64,000 bases of DNA from Apricaphanius iberus (Eukaryota; Chordata; Actinopteri; Cyprinodontiformes; Aphaniidae), in the NCBI GenBank assembly GCA_028564705.1, contig JAPXFQ010001397.1, positions 1 through 64,000 of the forward strand, read 5' to 3'. The translations under genes were made by a program, and so were the position numbers. The notes below the pieces were generated by a model. It was given only the letters and a program-made list of their open reading frames with translations, was not told the origin of the DNA and ran no database searches. Positions 55,500 to 64,000 of the stretch are shown here, piece after piece; the stretch's first letter is position 1; each line of letters opens with the position of its first letter.

Positions 55500-57790
55500 G
55501 TAATCCTTTACTCATAAAAGTAGATATAAGCATGTCCAGAAAGCATAACCGACTTTTGTCCACTGTGGTATAAATTTTGAGCTTGATAATGTTGCCGGAA
55601 TTAAAGCTACACTACAAATAGCAAGAGACACGTTACCGTAGCAACACTTAGGCACACTTGATCCGGTGTTACGGATCGAGGTGTTTTGTGTTAACTGATT
55701 TCCAACATTTGTTAGCATCTGTGGTTGCAAATGGCTACCACAGATACTATTGCGCTGAAGGACAGTGCTTTCCTTCACGTTTTTTTTGTTTGTCATCTCC
55801 AATAGTGTCACAGATCTTCCTGTCTGATCATCCTGTTGTCTTTCCCCCTCTGGCCACACCCCATTTCCCCATTGCTGCCCTGATTGCTTCCACCTGCTAG
55901 GTCTCTATTTAGATGCCTCTCACACTCTGAGCCAGTGCAAGATCGTCTGTTGCCTCCTGCCACAGCTGCCCAGCCCAGCCCAGCCCAGCCCAGCCCAGCC
56001 CAGCCCAGCCAAGCCAAGCCAAGACAAGACAAGACAAGCCAAGGTTTATGCAACCACTGTTTTTGCCCTTAACTTGCTGGTTCTGTGAGTAGCAATTTTT
56101 CCTCCGCCACTGTGCTGACTTTTTACCAGAGGATCTGCCCCTGGCCTGTTGGTTTTTCTTGGACCTTTCTCTAGTATGGACTCCCTGTGTTTTGCCCTGG
56201 ACAGTTTTTTGACCATGCTGTTTTGATCTGTGGGATTTTTTTGTTCGTGCTTCCCCCTGAGAGTTCCGGGACCCTTAGTTGAATTCCTCACTGCCCTAGA
56301 GTTAAGTTTTGTTCTACTGTGGATTAATCCCTTTCCTCTGGCTCTTCATGTTGAAGAAGTGATCCTGGCGATTCAACATAGGCTGCTGTCCTCCCCGGAA
56401 GCTGGAATCGGAGACCAGAGGCGCCCTCTTTTCAGGATCCCTTGGTTCATCGTTGTTTGAATAAAAGATCTAACCTTCCTTTGCCTTGTTGGTTGAGTAC
56501 TGGGTTCAGATAGTTCAGTAACCTGACAAATAGAAGCTCTGCTAGACACAATGACTAGTCTTTCTTAAAAGATAAATGTAGGATTATTAATCAGGTAAAT
56601 TAGTTTCTCATGTAAAACATTATGGACACATAAAATATATTTCTTGTTGATAGCTGCTATCTGTTGTTGTATTGCATAAATTAATATTTTTACTGTACTT
56701 GGTCCTCTCATCATGGAGTAAAGAACGTACAGAATGTCTTACTGTTTATTGTCCTGTGCATTATTTTTCCCTCAGTTTAAAAACAATTAGTACAGTGAAT
56801 ATGTAGACATTAAGCTTCCCCCTCTAACTTGTAAATTTACCCCAACTGTCTCCATATTCACTGGACTAATTGTCCATGTAGAGAGAACCAAGCACAGTAA
56901 AATCCAAAACTGTCTAAAACTTTGTTCTTATGCTGGGAGTGGGAACTAGAAAAAATATATCCAAACTGTTTTAGGAATTAATGACCTAAAACACAACATA
57001 AATTGATAAATCTGTCCCATAGGTTATAAACACGAAGTGTAAAAAGTCAGGCCGAAATATACTTTTTTCTTTGATGGTGCTAAAACTATTATTCTTTGAT
57101 TTTTAAGAGAGAGTAAATATCCTCATAGGTTACAAGACCCAAAATAATACATCTGCAGCGACCATCAACAAGAAATATGTGTCCATAATGTTTCATATTT
57201 TACAGTAGAACTAGATGTACTAATAATCCTACATTCATCTTTTAAATACATTGTTGTGTCAAGCAGAATGAGTCTCCACCCTTTAACATCGGAGATAACA
57301 AAATAAAACGCGATGTGAAGGAAAAGAGGTGTTAACTGGGCATGAAACTTTTTGGCAGAGCTTCTTCTGATCAACTTTCAGTAGATACAGCTGACCTGGA
57401 AAAAAACGGAAACATCACTGAGCCGTTTTTGTAAACAAAAAATGTAACTATAGATTACCAATTGATTTATCAATCAGATTATTTGATTTCATTCTGTGTA
57501 AATAAAACAGCACTGACGAAGGCAGCTAAGCACCGTCCTTCGGCACAATAACATCTGTTGTAGCGAAAAGCAACTACAGATGCTAACAGAAGTTGGAAAC
57601 CAGTTAACACAAAAAACATGTTGATCCCTAACAGCGATAAATCTGTTGTGGAGTAACGAGAGGTTACAGACTTGCATACATTATTTATGTTTTGGTAGAA
57701 ATCAAATTTGGTAACACAAGCTCTGCTAATGTTGAAACATGCAGACACCCAGATCACAAAACATATACTTTTTGGACTATTCTGTTGTAG
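55500..57790. mobile_element. Large palindromic (foldback) element
   Basis: Two inverted arms meet near 56825. Matching pairs are: cctctcatcatgga with tccatgtagagag (inner), aaacattatggacacata (56617-56634) with tatgtgtccataatgttt (57177-57194), taaaagataaatgtaggatt with aatcctacattcatctttta, and ttagcatctgtggttgc (about 55713) with its complement near 57571. The left arm is split by a solo LTR at 55806-56528. The right arm has about 200 bp extra near 56900-57100. A further copy of the central part is at 59795-60145. No transposase or target duplication was found; the outer borders are approximate. Confidence 0.65.
55806..56528 (+). mobile_element. Solo LTR with perfect 5-bp duplication
   Basis: The 723-bp element starts TGTCACAG and ends CCTGACA, flanked by AATAG at 55801-55805 and 56529-56533. 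A polyadenylation signal (gaataaaag, about 56458) lies near the 3' end, supporting plus orientation. Inside is a (CAGCC)n run of about eight units (55969-56010) grading into AAGCC/AAGAC units. No internal viral genes remain. It sits in the left arm of the palindromic element and is therefore younger. Confidence 0.85.
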
Positions 57791-58944
57791 AAATTAAAAT
57801 CATCTAAATAAGGATACAACCATGTACAAAAAAACTTCTTCCATTTTAATCTTCAAAAGTATAGACTTTTAACTGTCTTGAAATTCATATTTCATTAATC
57901 ATAGATACTGCTACAAGCTGAACTTTATCAGAAACAGAATTTGAATACCGGCTTTTAAAAAAAGGATCTGAATACTGTATATCTAATTGGAAAAGAAAAA
58001 CACACACACACAATGTAAGATAATGGATGTAAGATAATGAACAGCTTAAAGCTGTAGAGTTGTTGGTTGGGCTTTTGTCATTTGCATTGACACATTTTAA
58101 TCTTGAAAATCATCTATCACAAGCAAGCTCATCTGGAAGTTCCACCATGCTTCATGTATTAACACCTAATTTAAGCCTATGTAGATTTTTGCTTATTAAA
58201 CTTTTTGTCATATATTTTAGTGGTCAAAGAGAAGACGGTTTCTTCTAGAAGAAATGAAACCTCCCTGGGGTAAAGAATTTGCTCCCTGTAGCATGGAGGT
58301 AAAATAAATCCAGTTATTCACTTTATGCTTAAAGTACAGTTTAAATCTTCAAACACCACAGAACCTGTGATCTAAGTATACTGTAGTTCCTTTTGTGTTC
58401 TATTGTTAAATCTACCTTGCTTTCACAGATTAACACAGTTGCCTCTTTCCCCTCTTTGCTTGTATTCTGTCCCTGTTTTTGGTAAAATTTCTGAGAATAT
58501 TAGCCTGCAGGGAATGATCACCTTCTTGCAGGCCACACCTAAATGACCTGATTTAAAAAAAAATGATTCCATGCACATGTACTAGATATATTTAACTGCT
58601 CACGTTATTGTACATTTACTGAAATGTTTTGTGCTGCTTTTTGTAATATGTTTCTTGATTTCTTCTGTTTGGCAGACATGAGGCAGCAAAGGGATTATGA
58701 GAGAGACCGGATGGAAAAACTATTTTCTCTTTGTTCTTGTCACATTTGTTTAGTTTTATATTTGATATGAATAAACTGAAACAACTCGTGATTCTCATTA
58801 ACAACTCAGCCCAGTGTCCATTTTATCTTCTATTTTAATGTCATTTTCATGTTGCTCCAGAGCATACATGGGGATCTTCGGGGGGGGGGGACAAATGTTT
58901 AACTTTTATCTATGGGGGTTGGGGAGGGGGGTATATGTTGGGCC
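57791..58944. other. Non-coding DNA, no gene seen
   Basis: AT-rich. G-rich runs at about 58879-58888 and 58920-58930. No gene or repeat recognised. Confidence 0.5.
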
Positions 58945-59010
58945 AATTTTTAAAGCACTTTGAGCTGCTTTTCACTGTATGAAAGGTGCTTTGGAAATGT
59001 TAATTTTATG
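58945..59010 (+). mobile_element. L2-type LINE 3' tail fragment
   Basis: aaagcactttgagctgcttt (58954-58973) then ctgtatgaaaggtgctttgg is the conserved 3' end of fish L2-type LINEs. Only about 65 bp are recognisable. Confidence 0.55.
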
Positions 59011-59130
59011 ACCATAAAGCAAAGTTGGAACAAATTAAAAACGTCAAATGACTAATAAAAAGAAGAATAGGACACAAAAATAATTAAAAGTAAAAACTGT
59101 GTGGCTCATTTGATATTTTTTACTTACAGG

Positions 59131-59528
59131 TGTAACCTGAATAAACGTTTGCTGGATTGTTCTTTAATCTTTAATACAATAAACAGGAAATATCTGGCAG
59201 ACATGCTGGATCTGCTGAAGAAAAATCAGTCTGTGGCTCAGTCTCTTTCAGGCTGGTCTTTCCTGGTTGACAAGTGGAACATCACAGAGAGTGCTCTGGG
59301 TAGCTTTCTTGTAGTGTTCACAGCATCGTCTATCAAGAAACGTTGCAATTTTTCAATGCAAAGTTGCCATATCACTAAAGTATATTCACATGACAGCTGG
59401 TCCCACTAGAGAACCCTGCTTACTGCCTCCAAACCATTTCCTTCTCATCCTGTGCTACTTCTTCAAGCTCATCCTCAGGGACCACAGCATCACCAGCGCT
59501 GAAGCTGATGTGGAGAAGCCTGCATTCT
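59131..59528 (+). pseudogene. Unidentified coding-like remnant
   Basis: After an acceptor-like tttacttacag (ending 59130) the frame reads CNLNKRLLDCSLIFNTINRK, YLADMLDLLKKNQSVAQSLS, GWSFLVDKWNITESALGSFL and on to a stop at 59407-59409. About 30 bp later a shifted frame gives PPNHFLLILCYFFKLILRDH and SITSAEADVEKPAF, ending in TGA at 59526-59528. Codon use (ttc, ctc, atc, agc, gac) is protein-like. I cannot name the family. It could be a decayed gene, a retrocopy or part of a transposon. Confidence 0.35.
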
Positions 59529-59794
59529 GAGCTGACCTGCATTGATGTAAAAGCAAACATGTTAGATTTTGCCACTTGGTTTGTTAAAGAAAAAAAGATG
59601 TGTGTGTGTGTATTTTAAACAACCCATTAGTCTGTGCCGGATTACTTCTCAAGGACATGAATGTCTAATCCAGAAGTCTGAATTTAGTAGCAAACTGGAA
59701 GATGAAAATTTTCAGAGCTGAATTTGCAAATCAGTTTCAAGGCAAAGTAATTTAAGTTCAAAATAGATAATTCCAATTCAAACACGTTCAAAGA

Positions 59795-60145
59795 CACCAT
59801 GTTCTGTTTTAGGTCATTAATTCCTAATACAGTTTGGAGATATTTTTTCTTGTCCCCACTCCCAGCATAAGAACAAAGTTTTTGACAATTTTGGATTTTG
59901 CTGTGCTTGGTCCTCTCATCATGGACAATTAGTCCAGTGAATATGGAGACATTTGGGGTACATTTACCAGTTAGTGGGGGTACTGAATACTTAAGGCCAA
60001 AATATTATTTTCAGACAGCTTAATGTCTCCATATTAACTGTACTAATTGTTCTTAAACTGAGGGAAAAAATAATGCACAGGGCAATAAACAGTAAGACAT
60101 TCTGTAAGTTATTTACTCCATGATGAGAGGTATCGGGACTTAAAA
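59795..60145. mobile_element. Foldback element, third partial copy
   Basis: The reverse complement of 56690-57010, the centre of the palindromic element. Shared blocks include ggtcattaattcctaa, actcccagcataagaac, ggacaattagtccagtgaat and aataatgcacag. It contains both sides of the inner palindrome but not the outer arms, so the family is dispersed and partial copies exist. Confidence 0.75.
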
Positions 60146-60545
60146 TGTTGGCTCGGTGAACCCCTACATAAAACAACAGAAAGGAAATGATTGGGCTCAG
60201 AATTTTACAGATCTGTCACCAAAATAACCAACAAGCTCATCAAATTGTCTGATCCACTATCTGTACTCTTCATCAAACTCTTCCTCAAACCTTGCTATCA
60301 TTATCATGATAGTCATCTGAAGTGGGAAAAAGTGAACTTCACTGCTGTGTACTAGCTTATTAGCAGTCTGTTTTCTCTCACGTTTTCAATGGTGTCTGCT
60401 TTAATTTAAGCCAAAAAATGTCGCATAAATTAAAGTTACAAATGTTCGCCATCTCCTGATGTAAAATAGTAATTAAATTAGCGGTCATATCTGCAGCTGT
60501 GGCTCATTAAAGGCAGCAATATTGCCTTTGCAATATTGTGACTAC
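60146..60545. other. Non-coding DNA, no gene seen
   Basis: AT-rich sequence. A short inverted repeat caatattgcctttgcaatat (60517-60536) lies next to the 3' side of the R4-type LINE. Confidence 0.5.
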
Positions 60546-60558
60546 GGCGCTTAGGGAG

Positions 60559-61980
60559 TTAAGGGTCCTGCACAATACCTTTACTGTTCCAAGTACTGCA
60601 CTTTTCGGAGACGTCTGAGGTTATTCCAGGGATCTGCTGAAGCCATTGCTCCAGTTTGGCGGTCACTGCCCCAAATGCGCCTATTACCACGGGTACTGTC
60701 ACCTTCCCGTTCCAAGCCTTATCTAACTCCTCTCGGAGCCCTTGGTATTTCTCAAGTCTCTCATGTTCCTTTATCTTGATTTTACCATCACTTGGTATTG
60801 TCACATCTACCACAAAGGATTCCCTCTGCTCTTTATCAGCAACCACAATGTGCAGTTGGTTCGCCATTACCCTCCTGTCTGTCTGGATCTAACATTCTCA
60901 CAAGATCTTTGCTTGGTCATTCTCCACTACCTTTGGAGGTGTTTCCCATTTTGATCTAGGGGTTTCCAGCCCATACTCTGTACAGATGTTTCTGTATACT
61001 ATGCCAGCCAATTGGGTCTAATGTTCCATGTATGCTTTCCCTGCCAGGATTTTACACTCTGCTGTTATGTGCTTGAATGTCTCAAATGACTCTTTGCACA
61101 GCCTACATCTTGGGACGTGTGGTAGATCTGAGCCTCTCCTGCTCAGGGCCTTCCCCTGTTCTGCCAGCATGAGTGCTTTTGTGGTGTCCTGTAGTCCAGC
61201 CCTTTCTAGCCATTGGTAGGATTTATTGAGATCAGACACTTTAGTTATGTTCCGGTGGTACATCCCACGTAGGGGCTTGTCCTCCCATGATGGTTCCTCC
61301 TTCAGCAACCCCTCATCTCTCCATTGTCTCAGGCATTCACAGAGTATGTCATCTGTTGAAGCCTTGTCCTTGATGTAGTCATGGTGCTTGAATATTTTAT
61401 CCTGAATAGTGGCTGTCACACTCCTCAGTCTATGGCCTCCTTCCTTATGACATGCGTACAGTCTGAAGGGGCTGGTTTTGGAAAGGAACCCAACATTTAT
61501 GCTGAGGAGCTTTCGTCCCTTCACTTGTTCCCTTTTTGAGGTTGCCATTTGTCTGTGGTCTTACCAGGTACTTGTAACTGTCCTCAATGTCTGCCTTTGT
61601 TCCCATCTGCGAGTGAGACCCCTTCATTGTGGACTACATTGCCTCGCTTTGTGACCATCCTGCTACATTTCTCAAGACTGAATGACTTCTCAATGTCGCT
61701 GCTGTAGATCCTAGTGGTGTGGATCAGGGAATCCATGTCCCGTTCGCTCTAAGAATACAGCTTGATATCATCCATGTAGAGGAGGTGGCTGATCATAGTC
61801 CCATTCTTGAGGCAGTATCCTTAGCCAGTCTTGTTGATTGTTTGGCTTAGGGGGTTTGGACCTATGCAGAACAGCAGTAGGGAGGATCACCTTAGTATAT
61901 GCCACATTTGATGGACACTTGTGCAAATGGCTTGCGATTAGCCTCAATTGTGGTTTCACTAGCCTGGACCACGCCACAGA
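60559..61980 (-). pseudogene. R4-type LINE protein: RT core, CCHC and endonuclease
   Basis: The RT core includes FCIGPNPLSQTINKTG and LLYMDDIKLY (61761-61790), where YMDD holds the catalytic Asp pair, then SFSLEKCSRMVTKRGNVV. The 61018-61548 frame carries SYQWLERAGLQDTTKALMLA and the Cys/His knuckle CRLCKESFETFKHITAEC (C-x2-C-x8-H-x4-C). The endonuclease frame (60559-60867) shows HIVVADKEQRESFVVDVTIP and HERLEKYQGLREELDKAW. Relatives have PD before IVV here; this copy has LH, so one catalytic Asp is lost. Frameshifts separate the three parts. It would nick DNA and prime reverse transcription, but is dead here. Confidence 0.83.
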
Positions 61981-61990
61981 TTAAGTTAAC

Positions 61991-62730
61991 GATTCGCAAG
62001 CAAGAATAAGACTATAAATTAAGAATTTAAACAATTTATTGAAAGCATGGATGAACAACGGACTGGGAGATGTGTTGTCAGAGACCCGGGAGGAAGACTC
62101 AGTGTGGGCGCGCAGTCTTCAGGAAACTCATCTTTCCAAGCCTGCTCAGGACCCCCCAGACGGAACCTAGAAGTGAGAAATGTTAGGAGCAGTGGCACTG
62201 GAGTGAACGAAAGCTTGAAAAAGGGATGCTGCGAACGGCGGATGCTGTAACAGAAAGGGGGAGGGTTAAGAGGGGCGGGTCAACGGGACCCCGAGAGAAA
62301 AGCTGGTCCGCCGGACCCCGGAGAAAAGCGGGTCAGCGGGACCCCGAGAGAAAAAAGGGTCAGCGAGACACCGAGAGAAAGCGGGTCGACAGGACCCCGA
62401 CAGAAAAGCGGGTCAGCGGGACCCCGAGAGAAAGCGGGTCAGCGGGACCCCGAGAGAAAGCGGGTCGATGGGACCCCGAGAGAAAAGCGGGTCAGCGGGA
62501 CCCTGGAAGAAGGCGGGTCAGTAGGACCCGGACCGGGCAACCTAGAGGGATGGGAAGGGAGGGGTAAAACGAACGAACGAGACAGACAAGAAATGAGAGC
62601 CAGACAGGGTTTATATGTGTATCACGGTGTGATTGGGAATGTGCGAGGGGTCATAAGTGCCAGGTGAGGCGAGTTTAGGGCTGATTAGGATGTGCGAGGC
62701 GGATATAGGGCGTGTTCCTTACTCCTGAAC
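61991..62730. mobile_element. 740-bp insertion inside the R4-type LINE
   Basis: The insert separates two parts of the LINE's RT. It is flanked by the 10-bp direct repeat ttaagttaac (61981-61990 and 62731-62740), the expected signature of an insertion with target duplication. It has no coding domain. Its middle is a GC-rich minisatellite (62277-62545). Neither TG...CA ends nor inverted repeats are evident, so its class is unknown. Confidence 0.6.
62277..62545 (+). repeat. GC-rich minisatellite, about 10 units
   Basis: Units of 25-28 bp with core gggtcagcgggaccccgaga followed by gaaaagc. About ten units with substitutions and small length changes; two adjacent units near 62411-62462 are identical. 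A 113-residue Arg/Gly/Pro frame over it is only an effect of the repeat. Confidence 0.85.
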
Positions 62731-62740
62731 TTAAGTTAAC

Positions 62741-63690
62741 TTTGTTAACTCCATTTTCCAAAACCTCATTGAGTTTGCAATGAACGCTCTAAGCCATTAT
62801 AGGTAAGTCCCATCTCTTAGCAGCAGTTTCATTTGTGCTGCCAGGTGCTCATGGAGTGCTGTGAGTTTCTTTAGCCAGTAGTCAGGGATCATGTCAGGGC
62901 CTGATGCTGTGCAGTTTTTTTAATACTCTTTCTTGGACGTCAGCGACTGTGATGGTAACTATATTCTGTTCAGGGAGGTTGTTGTGCTCCTCTCTCTGAG
63001 ACACCAGCCATTGAGCACTGCTGTTTTGTTCTGCCTATTTTTCCCATATGCTCTTCCAGTGTGTTTTTAACTTTCCAGCCTTAGTGGGTCTAATCTGCTG
63101 CTGTTGCCCTGTCACTGAGCGTACACCTTTGCAGGTAGGGCTGCAAACAGCCTGTTTATTGGTCTAGCTTCATTGTCTTGTGTGTAACTATTTAGGCTGG
63201 CCAAGGCTTGGAGTCTTTCTTTAGTAGTTTTGAGTGCTTCAGGTATAGACATCTAGCTGTACTTATTCGGTATTGATCGTTTACCTCTCTAGGGTTCTGT
63301 CAATTGGCTCACGTCTCTCCGAGCTACCTTGATTTTTGCCTCCAACTGTTGTTTCCATAGTGGGTATTGTTTCTCATGGCTCCCATGGTTGCTCTTATAG
63401 CCAAGCATCTCTAGGATCACTGATGCTGAAGTGTTTATCAGCTTAGTGGTTTCAGTGATTGTTGTGGTAGGGATCACTCTCAGTGCTGCGTCCACAGTTT
63501 CCAGGGGACTTTCCGAGGGTACTTATCTTAGCTGTTGTAATTGGTGTCGGGGTTGTCTTGCATTCATTCTCGCAATGATCTTATCTTTCAGCTCAGCCAC
63601 TTCTTGTTTCAATCATTGGGGACCGTTTCCCATCTTGGTTGAATCCCACCTCTGAACTGGCCTCCTGACTGCTCCTTGACGTAGCATTTG
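62741..63690 (-). pseudogene. R4-type LINE protein, N-terminal part
   Basis: Reading down the minus strand: ELQHKCYVKEQSGGQFRGGI and QPRWETVPND (63609-63710), NYNS and DKYPRKVP (about 63510-63560), INTSASVILEMLGYKSNHGS and EKQYPLWKQQLEAKIKVARR (63289-63495), then IPDYWLKKLTALHEHLAAQM and LLRDGTYP-like blocks (62810-62900), directly joined to RAFIANSMRFWKMEL (62749-62793). That last join skips about 150 residues of the RT fingers/palm as normally seen in the family, an internal deletion. Several stops are present. Confidence 0.75.
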
Positions 63691-63707
63691 TGTTGTAGCT
63701 CCTCAAT

Positions 63708-64000
<293 letters not shown>

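Larger units (their letters stand above)
60546..63700 (-). mobile_element. R4/Dong/Rex6-type LINE
   Basis: Minus-strand non-LTR element with RT and a C-terminal restriction-like endonuclease in place of an APE domain. From the 5' end: N-terminal region (63700-62880), an internally deleted RT N-part (62880-62741), an insertion (61991-62730), RT core with YMDD (61560-61980), C-terminal region with a CCHC knuckle (61018-61548) and the endonuclease (60559-60867). It starts right beside a (TC)n-(TA)n microsatellite at 63708. Dong-like members of this group are known to favour simple repeats as targets. Confidence 0.82.

Noticed and set aside
62226..62567. 113-residue Arg/Gly/Pro protein
   Set aside because: It is a reading of the minisatellite with drifting unit length; units change frame and are not kept as peptide repeats.

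Overview
This is eukaryotic DNA, most likely from a teleost fish. The sequence is AT-rich, has no operon-like gene packing, and is filled with repeat families typical of ray-finned fish: Rex1/CR1 LINEs, fish-type L1, an L2-type LINE with an esterase ORF1, an R4/Dong/Rex6-type LINE with a restriction-like endonuclease, Tc1-like transposons, tRNA-derived SINEs, hAT and Harbinger-like MITEs, and solo LTRs. The exact species cannot be told from the window. No complete cellular gene, rRNA, tRNA gene, CRISPR array or prokaryotic signal is visible.

Layout. 1-8.8 kb: mostly single-copy AT-rich DNA with a MITE (1.6-2.2 kb), a Tc1-like transposon split by a solo LTR (5.2-6.8 kb) and a TTA-flanked MITE (7.35-7.96 kb). 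8.8-16 kb: the 3' half of an L1 on the minus strand, the 5' half of an L1 on the plus strand with a possible solo LTR in it, and a minus-strand L2-type LINE abutting the broken L1. 16-22.8 kb: a GC-rich uncharacterised repeat family (called X here) in three pieces, two of them inverted to each other, then an almost intact-length Tc1-like transposon and a minus-strand Rex1 LINE. 24.5-25 kb: a SINE with a perfect 13-bp target duplication directly upstream of the best host exon candidate (24892-24970, plus strand). 25.7-27.6 kb: the longest X copy. 28-40 kb: mostly single-copy DNA with a foldback element, a hAT MITE, SINE copies and Tc1 fossils. 40.4-44.35 kb: a plus-strand Rex1 LINE whose 3' end and flank are tandemly duplicated as a nearly identical 1,248-bp pair. 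44.4-53 kb: a decayed Tc1 copy, another X copy and single-copy DNA. 53.4-60.2 kb: a tRNA-derived SINE, an inverted minisatellite, a MITE with long terminal inverted repeats, a large palindromic element carrying a solo LTR, and an unidentified coding-like stretch. 60.5-63.9 kb: an R4/Dong/Rex6-type LINE broken by a 740-bp insertion with a minisatellite, ending at a (TC)n-(TA)n microsatellite.

How it fits together. The mobile coding regions are all damaged by stops, frameshifts or truncation, so none is likely to be autonomous now. The window looks like intronic or intergenic host DNA that has taken in several waves of insertions. Nesting gives relative ages: Tc1 before its solo LTR, repeat X before the Tc1 inside it, the palindrome before its LTR, and Rex1 before the tandem duplication. 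I found no convincing new multi-gene system. The best leads are repeat family X, the palindrome, the DD35E-spaced Tc1, the isolated exon and the tandem duplication.
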